Numbered from the stretch's first letter, positions 1-7,136 are shown. The stretch is DNA of 7,340 bases from DATKMS01 sp041497995 (GCA_041497995.1 JBGQHM010000338.1:1-7340); one strand, 5' to 3'. Notes: a model not told the origin generated them from the letters alone. Numbers and translations are program-made.

Positions 1-1241
1 CCGAGGTGTGCGCCCTCCTCGGCGACACGCGGCGCGCGCGGCTGCTGTCCGAGTACCTCTCCCCGCTCGCCGGCCTGAACATCCTGGGCGGACCGCGGAT
101 CTGCTTCGGTCCGGCGGCGTATGCGTTGGGTCTTGTCGCCACCACGCTGGGCGATTTGGATGCTGCCGCCCGGTACTTCGAGGAGGCGCTCGCGCGTAGC
201 ACACAGATGCGTGGCGCACCGGCGGTGGCCACCACGCAATACGAGTATGCACGCGTCTTGCTCACTCGCCGCCAGCAGGGCGACCGGCAAAAGGCGCTCA
301 GTCTCATCGCTGATGCTGCCGCAGGCGCCACCGCGCTCGGCATGCTAGGTCTGGCCGAAAAGGCGGACACCCTCGCACAGACCGCACCCACCATGAAAGA
401 CACAAACGTCGCACCGCATCAGGAAGTGCGCCGCGCCGTCGCTGGTGGCGGCCAGCAAGACCCACCACAGATGGATGAAGGCGAGTCCACGACTGCTGAG
501 CCGGCGGCAGAGGGCAAGGAGCCGCCATCGAGCGGTCGCGTCCTCCACTTTCCAACGAAGCGGAGGCGCAAGACAACGGCACCGTCGAGAGTGCTCAGCG
601 GCGGTCCACATGAAGCGACGCGCGCCGCGGTCCACGCGGACGAGGGTATCTTCCGCCGCGAAGGCGAGTACTGGAGCGTCGGTGACGCCAGCGCGGTCGT
701 GCGCCTGCGCGACACGAAGGGGCTGCGGTATATCGCCCAGCTCTTACACTACCCGGGTCGCGAGTTTCACGTCACTGACCTGCTCGCGCCCGAACAACCC
801 GTGCCGGGTTCACCGTTGGCACGGATGAGTGACGCACAGCTCCGGCAGTTGGGTATGCAGACCGCGTCGAGCACCACGGCCGAACCGCTGCTGGATGCCG
901 CAGCGAGGGCCGCATATAAGCGCCGCATCGGGGATCTCCGCGACCAGCTCGACGAGGCGACGCGCTTCAACGACATCGAACGCGCGGCACAGGCGCGCCG
1001 CGAGATCGAGTTCCTCACGCAGGAACTGGCGCGGGCTGTCGGCCTACGCGGTCGCGGCCGTGCCGCAGCGTCGCACGCCGAGCGTGCGCGGCTCAACATC
1101 ACGCGCGCCATCAGATCGGTCATCAAGCGCATCAGCGCCGGCAACCCGAACCTCGGACGCTACCTCACTACAACCGTCAAAACCGGCACCTTCTGCTCGT
1201 ACACGCCCGACCCACGCATCCCGATGGTGTGGAAGCTGTAG
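1..1241 (+). CDS. C-terminal part of a large TPR-containing regulator/ATPase-like protein (5' truncated by window)
   Basis: The frame is open to the left edge (first full codon at base 3, GAG), so the first GTG at 6 is probably internal and the true start lies upstream. The visible ~411 residues hold three parts. Residues ~35-125 are Ala/Leu-rich helical pairs such as LGDLDAAARYFEEAL, typical of tetratricopeptide repeats. Residues ~126-210 are a low-complexity Gly/Glu/Lys-rich linker. Residues ~213-411 are a conserved-looking terminal domain: GEYWSVGDASAVVRLRDTKG, then a winged-helix-like GLRYIAQLLHYPGREFHV stretch, a charged probable coiled coil (~295-345), and an ending GTFCSYTPDPRIPMVWKL. 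I recall this terminal domain at the end of very long bacterial proteins that start with a cyclase or kinase domain and an AAA/NACHT-like ATPase followed by TPRs. No catalytic domain is visible here, so any ATPase or regulatory role is inferred. It probably acts in the cytoplasm, since there is no signal peptide or membrane segment in view. Ends at TAG 1239-1241. Confidence 0.8.
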   Translation, partial: EVCALLGDTRRARLLSEYLSPLAGLNILGGPRICFGPAAYALGLVATTLGDLDAAARYFEEALARSTQMRGAPAVATTQYEYARVLLTRRQQGDRQKALSLIADAAAGATALGMLGLAEKADTLAQTAPTMKDTNVAPHQEVRRAVAGGGQQDPPQMDEGESTTAEPAAEGKEPPSSGRVLHFPTKRRRKTTAPSRVLSGGPHEATRAAVHADEGIFRREGEYWSVGDASAVVRLRDTKGLRYIAQLLHYPGREFHVTDLLAPEQPVPGSPLARMSDAQLRQLGMQTASSTTAEPLLDAAARAAYKRRIGDLRDQLDEATRFNDIERAAQARREIEFLTQELARAVGLRGRGRAAASHAERARLNITRAIRSVIKRISAGNPNLGRYLTTTVKTGTFCSYTPDPRIPMVWKL

Positions 1242-1273
1242 CCGTTGCGGCTGTGAGCGGCCAACGGTCCCTC

Positions 1274-1310
1274 GTTCACGCCGATTGAACATTGTTCAAC
1301 CGGTTTGAAC
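1274..1310. promoter_or_regulatory. Two tandem 17-bp dyads GTTC-N9-GAAC, candidate operator
   Basis: The first unit is GTTCACGCCGATTGAAC (1274-1290) and the second is GTTCAACCGGTTTGAAC (1294-1310), separated by ATT. They match at 13 of 17 positions and repeat every 20 bp, about two helical turns, so a dimeric regulator could bind both on one face of the DNA. The inner arms also form the perfect inverted repeat TTGAAC-ATT-GTTCAA (1285-1299). The site is in the gap before the secreted propeller gene, 75 bases upstream of its start. No regulator is identified, and a weak hairpin is the alternative reading. Confidence 0.45.
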
Positions 1311-1369
1311 GCCCGTACGGTGGCGGACCACCGCGCCATGCGCGCAGACGGCGGGTCAATAGTGGGAAT

Positions 1370-1376
1370 GGAGGAG
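1370..1376 (+). promoter_or_regulatory. Strong Shine-Dalgarno site that fixes the start of the propeller gene
   Basis: GGAGGAG lies 8 bases before ATG 1385. It is the only near-consensus ribosome binding site seen ahead of the complete genes in this window. It decides between the upstream in-frame start at 1292 and ATG 1385, which opens directly with a signal peptide. Confidence 0.8.
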
Positions 1377-1384
1377 ACTACAGG

Positions 1385-2848
1385 ATGATCAGACGAATCG
1401 GTACGGTGGTTGTGGTGTTGCTACTGGCTCAGGGGCAACGGGCATCCGCGCAATGTGCTGGCGATTGCAGTGGCGACGGCGAGGTCACCGTCAACGAGCT
1501 GGTGCTCGGCGTCAATATCGCGTTGGGTAACGCGTCGATCGAGCAGTGCAGCTCGTTCGACGTCAACAGCGATGCTGAGGTCACGGTCACCGAGCTGATC
1601 GGCGCGGTGAACAGCGCGCTGAATGGTTGCACCAACGGCAGCTTCGCCGGCGACTATTCGGGATCGGTGACGTTTGACCCAACCCACACGGGGACCATCA
1701 ACCTCGCCGCGGAAAGCAACGGACAAGTCAGCGGGTCTCTCCTAGTTGCATCCAGTGCGGCGCTGCGTGCGGTCGGCTCCGCTGCGGGACTCAGCTTCAC
1801 CTTCCCGGTCGGCGGCGTTTCGGTGGCCGTCTCCGGAACCTTCGATCCGACCAGTGGCGGGTTCGAGGTCTCTGGCAGCTTCGTGGACGCCGGTGGGCAG
1901 ACCGTACCGGTCATTATCAGCGGCGACCTTCCAGGACCGGCCGGCAGCGCGGCAGCCAACGTGTACGTTGGCAGCGACCCGCCCTTCAGTGCGACTCTGA
2001 GCGCTGGCATGCTCGCAACGCCGACCCCCACGCCGGGGCCGACACCACCGCCGGGTAGTGGACCGCGCATTGTGTACGCGAGTGGGCTCCCTTCGCGCAT
2101 CCACGTGATCAACGTCGACGGCTCGGGAGACACCCCGATCAGCAACTCCGGGGGCAACGACACCAATCCGGCGTGGAGCCCGGACGGGACCAGGATTGCC
2201 TTCTCGACCCCCTACAAAACGGGAATCGGTATCGCCGTCATGAACGCCGATGGCAGTGGCATCCAGGTGCTGACGACGGAGGATTCACCGCTGAACTATG
2301 CTCCGGCATGGAGCCCGGATGGGAGTCGGATCGTGTTTGTCTATAGCAGTGGCGATGGCATCGACATCATCAACGCCGACGGTTCCGGCCGGCAGCGTTT
2401 GGTGACCAGGATCGCCGGCGAGAGCTACGGCCATCTCTCGTGGAGCCCGGACGGCAGCCGGATTGCGTTCGAGTCGACCCGCCCGCGCGACAACGGGCAC
2501 GTTCGAGAGGAGATCTGGGTGATGAACGCGGACGGCTCGAACTTCGTGCGCCTGACAACCAACGAGGTGGAGGATCATCACCCCGATTGGAGCCCGAACG
2601 GGCAGAAGATCGTCTTCGGACGCGAGGGGATTTCGGGAGGTGTGTTCAGCATCAACCCCGATGGCTCCGGTGAAACGCCGCTGATCTTCGATCCCTTTTT
2701 CTTCGGCACTCCCAGCCCGAACTGGAGCCACGACGGTCAGCAGCTGGCCTATCAGACGCTGTTCGGGCTCAAGATCACGAATGCCAGCGGGACCAATGCA
2801 GTGACGGTACCGAACACGAACTTCATCGCCGACTTCGATTTGAAGTGA
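1385..2848 (+). CDS. Secreted protein: dockerin-like pair, beta domain, Pro-Thr linker, TolB-type beta-propeller
   Basis: 487 residues from ATG 1385, chosen for the strong ribosome binding site and because it starts MIRR, then a hydrophobic VVVVLLLA core and an ASA cleavage site near residue 22: a Sec signal peptide. Residues ~24-82 carry two EF-hand-like loops as in type I dockerins (D27, S29, D31, E38 and D59, N61, D63, E70), plausibly calcium-binding, framed by Cys 24, 28, 55 and 82. Residues ~87-208 form a Gly/Ser/Thr-rich, beta-looking domain shared with the next gene. Residues 211-226 are a Pro-Thr linker. Residues ~227-487 contain five WSPDG-type PD40 motifs (264, 309, 353, 402, 447), each ~45 residues apart, and six N-x-DGS-like turns, which suggests a six-bladed TolB-like propeller closed by the flanking strands. 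Expected location is outside the inner membrane: periplasm or cell surface. Such propellers usually bind proteins or ligands. It lacks the usual TolB size and context, so it is not called TolB. Substrate and partner are unknown. Confidence 0.9.
   Translation: MIRRIGTVVVVLLLAQGQRASAQCAGDCSGDGEVTVNELVLGVNIALGNASIEQCSSFDVNSDAEVTVTELIGAVNSALNGCTNGSFAGDYSGSVTFDPTHTGTINLAAESNGQVSGSLLVASSAALRAVGSAAGLSFTFPVGGVSVAVSGTFDPTSGGFEVSGSFVDAGGQTVPVIISGDLPGPAGSAAANVYVGSDPPFSATLSAGMLATPTPTPGPTPPPGSGPRIVYASGLPSRIHVINVDGSGDTPISNSGGNDTNPAWSPDGTRIAFSTPYKTGIGIAVMNADGSGIQVLTTEDSPLNYAPAWSPDGSRIVFVYSSGDGIDIINADGSGRQRLVTRIAGESYGHLSWSPDGSRIAFESTRPRDNGHVREEIWVMNADGSNFVRLTTNEVEDHHPDWSPNGQKIVFGREGISGGVFSINPDGSGETPLIFDPFFFGTPSPNWSHDGQQLAYQTLFGLKITNASGTNAVTVPNTNFIADFDLK
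2015..2062 (+). repeat. Pro-Thr linker between beta domain and propeller
   Basis: Codes for ATPTPTPGPTPPPGSG (residues 211-226 of the propeller protein). Linkers of this kind separate independently folded domains in extracytoplasmic proteins. The equivalent position in the next gene (about 3504-3545) has a matching STPTPTPTGTP linker, so this marks the point where the two paralogues diverge. Confidence 0.75.
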
Positions 2849-2906
2849 GACAGGTGGGGTAGCCTACCGACGCGGCGTGAGCATGCTGATGATGGTTGGA
2901 AGCGCG

Positions 2907-4271
2907 ATGCGAAGGCTGATCGTGGCTGCGTTGGCCGTACTGCTCTTCGAAGCACCGGTGCGCGCCGCATGCTCCGGTGACTGCAGCGGCGACGGCCAGG
3001 TCAGCGTCGACGAATTGGTGCTCGGTGTAAACATCGCCCTGGGCAACACGTCGCTCGGGCAGTGTCAGTCGTTCGACTCCGACGGCGACGGGGAGGTCGC
3101 GATCAACGAGCTGATCGCGGCGGTGAACAGCGCGCTGAACGGGTGCGCAGCCTTTGCCGGTCATTACCGCAGCACGGTCACGCTCGATGGCGGCCGCACC
3201 GGCACAATGGACCTGACGGTGCAGCCGGACGGCACAGCGACCGGCGAGCTGGTCATCAGCGACGGCGGCACTGCAGCCGCGGGTTCTGGCTCGGCGGGTG
3301 CCGTCGTTGCCAACGTTAGCTTGTCCGGTTCGGTCAATCTGGACACCGGCGAGTTTTCGATTGCCGGGAGTTACGTCGATGCGCAGGGCCAGACCGTACC
3401 CATCAACGTCGCTGGTACGCTGCCCTTCCAGATTGGCGGCGCCGGCACGGTGACCTTCCAGATCGGTCCCAACGGCTTCACCGGTTCAATAAATTCCGCG
3501 GTCGCGAGTACACCGACGCCGACACCAACGGGCACCCCCATCGCTGGGACCACCCACTTCATCAAAGTCGGTCAGCCGAACCTACCGTTCGATCCGGAGT
3601 TGCTGGTGATCAATGTCGGCGACACCGTGACGTGGATGTGGGTCGGCGGCACACATTCGGTGCGCTCAGGGCCCAACTTCTTTCCACCAACCTGCGAGGC
3701 CGACGGGTTGTTCGACAGCGGGGCGCAGTCGTCGGGAACCTTCAGCTACACGTTCACGACGCCCGGAAACTACGGCTACCACTGCGGCGTGGCGGGCCAT
3801 TGCGCGAACTTCGAGAGTGGCGAGATCCAGGTGATGGGCACACCGACGCCGACGTTGACGGTGACCCCGCGACCGACTGCGACACCGACACGTACAGTCG
3901 AACCGACCGCCACGCTGACGCCGTCAACGATCGGTGGCGTCTCCACCGCGATGCTCGGCCTGTTCGTTGGACGCGCCCGCAATCCGCAGTTTGGCAACGA
4001 GTTCGCCGCGCGCTTCCAAATTTCGGCCGATGCTGATGGGGTCTCAGTGACCGACTTGCCCACGAATGACGGCAATGTGATTGGAGGCGTCACGCTCAAG
4101 ATGACCGTCGACTCACCGACCCACCTCTCGTTCAGCGACCCCAACCCAGTTCACATGATCACACTGGCGCTGGAGCTGGTTGGTCCAGGCCACGTGACCG
4201 GAACCTATGCGGGCGGTTCTCAGGGGATGGGGACCTTCACGATCACGCTCGACCTGACGCGGGTGCCCTGA
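2907..4271 (+). CDS. Secreted protein: dockerin-like pair, beta domain, cupredoxin domain, unknown C-terminal domain
   Basis: 454 residues from ATG 2907, chosen because MRRLIVAALAVLLFEAPVRA is a clean signal peptide; GGAAG (2898-2902) is a weak and rather close ribosome binding site. GTG 2877 or ATG 2883/2889/2892 would only lengthen the front. Residues 22-80 hold the dockerin-like loops (D25, S27, D29, E36 and D57, D59, D61, E68) with Cys 22, 26, 53 and 80. Residues ~82-198 are the beta domain shared with the previous gene, and 200-214 a Pro-Thr linker. Residues ~216-310 are a cupredoxin fold: VINVGDTVTW, then H250 (GGTHSV), YTFTTPGNYGYHC with C293, and H298, giving His, Cys and His for a type 1 copper site. 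The usual axial Met is absent; E303 or F302 lies there. C263 and C299 could form a disulfide. Residues ~312-340 are a second Pro-Thr linker. Residues ~343-454 are a beta-rich domain I do not recognise. Likely an extracytoplasmic electron carrier or copper-binding protein; the partner is unknown. Confidence 0.88.
   Translation: MRRLIVAALAVLLFEAPVRAACSGDCSGDGQVSVDELVLGVNIALGNTSLGQCQSFDSDGDGEVAINELIAAVNSALNGCAAFAGHYRSTVTLDGGRTGTMDLTVQPDGTATGELVISDGGTAAAGSGSAGAVVANVSLSGSVNLDTGEFSIAGSYVDAQGQTVPINVAGTLPFQIGGAGTVTFQIGPNGFTGSINSAVASTPTPTPTGTPIAGTTHFIKVGQPNLPFDPELLVINVGDTVTWMWVGGTHSVRSGPNFFPPTCEADGLFDSGAQSSGTFSYTFTTPGNYGYHCGVAGHCANFESGEIQVMGTPTPTLTVTPRPTATPTRTVEPTATLTPSTIGGVSTAMLGLFVGRARNPQFGNEFAARFQISADADGVSVTDLPTNDGNVIGGVTLKMTVDSPTHLSFSDPNPVHMITLALELVGPGHVTGTYAGGSQGMGTFTITLDLTRVP
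3837..3926 (+). repeat. Second Pro-Thr linker of the cupredoxin protein
   Basis: About 30 codons built mostly from Pro and Thr (residues ~311-340, with TPTPT, PRPTATPTRT and EPTATLTP). The DNA shows loose repetition of ccgac/gacac units, consistent with growth by slippage. It tethers the cupredoxin to the unrecognised C-terminal domain. Confidence 0.7.
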
Positions 4272-4296
4272 GGCACAGACGGGTTCAAGGCCGCGG

Positions 4297-4323
4297 GCCG
4301 CTACCCGTTACTCGGGCAGCGGC
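4297..4323 (+). terminator. GC-rich hairpin after the cupredoxin gene, possible terminator
   Basis: GCCGCT-A-CCCG pairs with CGGG-C-AGCGGC around a TTACT loop: ten base pairs with one A/C mismatch. It starts 25 bases after the stop of the secreted pair. No clear U-tract follows (only CTTT near 4335), so intrinsic termination is unproven; it may instead stabilise the mRNA end or attenuate read-through into the exporter gene. Confidence 0.4.
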
Positions 4324-4373
4324 GGGTGGCGGGGCTTTACGTTGCTCGCGCACCGGTGTACTGCGCCTCCGTG

Positions 4374-7136
4374 ATGGATGTGTTCGCACGGTGGTTGGTT
4401 CGCCATCCGCTGCTGGTCGTCGGCGCACATCTGCTCGTGACGGCCGTGTTTGGCGTCTACGCGCTACACATCCGGATTGAGAGCTCGATCGATACGATGC
4501 TCCCCTCGGGTGATCCCGAGGTCAGTTACTACGAGACCGTTCGTGCCACGTTCGGTAGTGACGACGTCGGCGTCGTCGGCGTGCGAGCGGATGACCTGTT
4601 TGCCGCGACAACCATCGAGAAGATCGCTCGGGTCACCGACGCTATCAGCCGCGTCGTCGGAATCGAGCGTGTGCTCAGCGTCACCAACGCCGTCGATCCG
4701 GCCACGGATGTCTTCGAGCCACCGCCTCTGCTGCCGCACATTCCGCCCACGCGCGATGAGGTCGCAACACTCAAGCAGAAGCTTCGCTCAACACCGCTCT
4801 ACGGCAAGAACCTCGTCGCCGACGATTTCAAAGGCGCGGCGATCAACGTCTTCTTCAAGAATCTAACCGACGCGGAGTACGTCGACCTCGATGTCGATGC
4901 GAAGGTCCGTGCGGTGCTCGCCCGCGAGGCCGGCCCCGAGCGCTTCTACTACACCGGCGCCGGGCACTTGAAGCAGTCCGCCGTCGACCTGATGCGTCGC
5001 GACCTCTTCCGCTTCACACCGATCGCGCTGGCGCTGGTGGTGCTGGTGCTCTGGCTGTCGTTCTGGAGCTTCCGCGGGGTGATCCTACCAATCATCTCCG
5101 TCCTGCTGGCGCTCGTGTGGACCCTGGGCGTGATGGTGCTAGCGGGCAAGGCAATCACGCTGGGCACGTTCGTGCTGCCGCCGTTGCTCATTGTGATCGG
5201 CAACTCGTACGCCATTCACGTCATGGCCCGCTATTACGAGCAGGTCGATGCCGGTGCACCGCCGGCAGAGTTGGTGGTACGTGCCTTTCAACGCGTTTGC
5301 GTGCCGCTCCTCATCTCGGCCTTGACGGTGGCCATCGGCTTCGGCTCGCTCATGGTCAACCGCATCACGGCGATCTGGGACCTCGGGCTGTTCGCGGTGA
5401 TCGGCGTTCTGTGCCTGACCGTGACGTCGCTCTGCTTCATTCCAGCGGCCCTGCAGCTCCTGCGGCCTGAAGCGCGCACCAGCCGCACGGGCAAGGTCTC
5501 GCCGCGACTGTCCCAGGCCCTCACGGCGGTGGCGCAATGGGCCTACGCGTCACGCCGCCGCATTCTCTGGGGCGCCTTGGTCATCGCGGCGCTGGCGCTG
5601 ACCGGGACGCGGCGCATCCGGGTAGATTCCGACTTCCTCTACTACTTCGATCCCGATTCCGAGGTGCGCGTGGCCAACGAGATGATCAACCAGCACATCG
5701 TCGGCAGCAATCCGTTCTCGCTGGTCATCGAGGGAGCGGAACCGGGCACCATCCGGCGCTGGGAAGTGCTCAAACTGATCAAAGACCTGCAAGGCTTTCT
5801 GCAAACACAGCCGGGCATCACGTCGTCGATCTCGATCGTCGACTATCTGGAGCTCCTCGAAAGCGGACTGAACAAAACGAGCGACAAGGACGTGCTACTC
5901 GACGACCAAGGCCATCCCGTTCCGCAGGGAGAGGTGAAGACGTTCTGGGAGGAACCGGCGCGCTTGAGTCCGGTGCTGGACCTCATGAGCACGAGCCCCA
6001 CCACTTTCAAGGCCATCGTCACGCAGGACTACCGCATGGCCAACGTCTTGGTGCGGACCAAGCTGACGGGGTCGCGGGCAATCGAGGACACGCTGGCGCG
6101 GATTCGTGCGTACATCGCCGAACATTTCCCGGCGGAGCTGCACGTGCACGCGACGGGTAATCTGGTATTGCTCTCCGGCACCACGTCCGACATCGTCACC
6201 GGACAAATCGAGAGTCTGTCCCTGGCCCTCGGCGTCATCTTCGTGGTGATGTCCTTGATGTTCCTCTCGGCGCGAGTGGGCTTCCTGGCCATCCTGCCCA
6301 ACGTGTTGCCGATCGTCATTTTCTTCGGGGTCATGGGCTGGCTGGGCATTCTGCTGAATCTCGGCACCAGCTTGATCGCCGCCATCGCGTTGGGCATCGC
6401 CGTCGACTCGACGATCCACTACATGGCACGGCTCAACCTCGAGCTGCACGGAGAAACGGATCAGGCAGCCGCCATGGTGCGCACGCTACGTGCCGTCGGC
6501 GTGCCGATCGTCTACGCCACGGTGGCGCTGTTCTTCGGGTTCCTCACCTTTGCATTCTCCAGCTTCGTACCCATTCAGAGCTTCGGCATCCTCGCCGGCG
6601 TGACTCTGTTGACGTCATTGGGCACCAACCTCGTGCTGCTGCCGGCGCTGCTGGCAACGTCGAAGGTCATCACACTCTGGGATTTGGTTGCGGTGAAGCT
6701 GGGTCGCGATCCGACCCGGACCATTCCGTTGTTCGCGGGCTTGCGCCCCGGGCAAGCCCGCATCGTCGTATTGATGGGGCAGATCAAACACTTCGCGCCC
6801 GGGCAATACATCGTCCGTCAGGGCGAGCAAGGTGGGGAGATGTACGTCATCCTCCAAGGGAGCACGGAGGTATTTGCGGGCACCGGCGAACAGCGCAAGC
6901 CAATCATGCAGATGCGGCGTGGCGACGTGTTCGGCGAGATGGCCCTCGTCCGGCACAACGTCCGCAGCGCCGACGTCGTGGCGGCCGAGCCGGTCGAGGT
7001 GCTCGCTGTCGACGAGAACTTCCTGCGGCGCCTGCAGCTGCGCTACCCGCGCATCGCCGCGAAGGTGTTTCTCAACCTCACGCGCATCGTCAGTGACCGC
7101 TTGCAGCGGATGACCGAGCAGTTCGTGCGGGGCTGA
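4374..7136 (+). CDS. RND/MMPL-type exporter fused to a C-terminal cyclic-nucleotide-binding domain
   Basis: 920 residues from ATG 4374; the in-frame GTG at 4326 adds 16 residues that do not look like an RND front, and neither start has a good ribosome binding site. The layout is a duplicated RND fold: TM1 ~12-30, outer loop ~31-213, TM2-6 ~214-360, TM7 ~397-411, outer loop ~412-611, TM8-12 ~612-760. TM10 carries GIAVDSTIHYMARLN, with D678 at the position used for proton relay in MmpL/HAE3-type transporters; the matching TM4 motif is GNSYAIHVMARYYE, with N277 instead. After a short linker, residues ~785-910 form a CNB domain: FAPGQYIVRQGEQGGEMYVI strands, then a phosphate-binding cassette GDVFGEMALVRHNVRSAD with E855 and R864, the residues that hold ribose and phosphate in CAP and PKA, and an ending helix. 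Expected role is proton-driven export of lipids or hydrophobic compounds, possibly controlled by cAMP or cGMP. No membrane-fusion or outer-membrane partner gene is adjacent. Substrate and nucleotide binding are not shown by sequence alone. Confidence 0.92.
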   Translation: MDVFARWLVRHPLLVVGAHLLVTAVFGVYALHIRIESSIDTMLPSGDPEVSYYETVRATFGSDDVGVVGVRADDLFAATTIEKIARVTDAISRVVGIERVLSVTNAVDPATDVFEPPPLLPHIPPTRDEVATLKQKLRSTPLYGKNLVADDFKGAAINVFFKNLTDAEYVDLDVDAKVRAVLAREAGPERFYYTGAGHLKQSAVDLMRRDLFRFTPIALALVVLVLWLSFWSFRGVILPIISVLLALVWTLGVMVLAGKAITLGTFVLPPLLIVIGNSYAIHVMARYYEQVDAGAPPAELVVRAFQRVCVPLLISALTVAIGFGSLMVNRITAIWDLGLFAVIGVLCLTVTSLCFIPAALQLLRPEARTSRTGKVSPRLSQALTAVAQWAYASRRRILWGALVIAALALTGTRRIRVDSDFLYYFDPDSEVRVANEMINQHIVGSNPFSLVIEGAEPGTIRRWEVLKLIKDLQGFLQTQPGITSSISIVDYLELLESGLNKTSDKDVLLDDQGHPVPQGEVKTFWEEPARLSPVLDLMSTSPTTFKAIVTQDYRMANVLVRTKLTGSRAIEDTLARIRAYIAEHFPAELHVHATGNLVLLSGTTSDIVTGQIESLSLALGVIFVVMSLMFLSARVGFLAILPNVLPIVIFFGVMGWLGILLNLGTSLIAAIALGIAVDSTIHYMARLNLELHGETDQAAAMVRTLRAVGVPIVYATVALFFGFLTFAFSSFVPIQSFGILAGVTLLTSLGTNLVLLPALLATSKVITLWDLVAVKLGRDPTRTIPLFAGLRPGQARIVVLMGQIKHFAPGQYIVRQGEQGGEMYVILQGSTEVFAGTGEQRKPIMQMRRGDVFGEMALVRHNVRSADVVAAEPVEVLAVDENFLRRLQLRYPRIAAKVFLNLTRIVSDRLQRMTEQFVRG

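Noticed and set aside
1285..1299. LexA (SOS) box
   Set aside because: TTGAAC-ATT-GTTCAA has GAAC-N3-GTTC spacing, while Gram-positive-type boxes need N4 and alphaproteobacterial ones are direct GTTC-N7-GTTC repeats; the downstream gene is not a repair gene.
1292..1384. Longer front for the propeller protein starting at 1292
   Set aside because: The added 31 residues are Arg/Gly-rich and would bury the signal peptide; the GGAGGAG site points clearly to ATG 1385, and 1292 lies inside the tandem dyads.
1654..2166. 170-codon minus-strand frame inside the propeller gene
   Set aside because: Its content mirrors the Gly/Pro/Thr codons of the plus-strand beta domain and linker; no independent start signal or domain.
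2858..2868. Palindrome GGTAG-C-CTACC between the two secreted genes as a terminator or operator
   Set aside because: The one-base centre cannot form a stable loop, there is no T-tract, and an 11-base palindrome is too short to support a binding site alone.
3837..3926. Possible CRISPR-like or minisatellite array
   Set aside because: The repetition is loose, in frame, and fully explained by Pro and Thr codons of a linker; there are no regular repeats with unique spacers.
4326..4373. Longer front for the exporter starting at GTG 4326
   Set aside because: The extra 16 residues do not resemble an RND N-terminus, the GTG sits right after a hairpin, and MDVFARWLVRHPLLVV at 4374 is the expected lead into TM1.
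5895..6449. 184-codon minus-strand frame inside the exporter gene
   Set aside because: It is a high-GC shadow of the exporter: low-complexity, His/Gln/Arg-rich, with no recognisable domain, opposite a well-supported gene.
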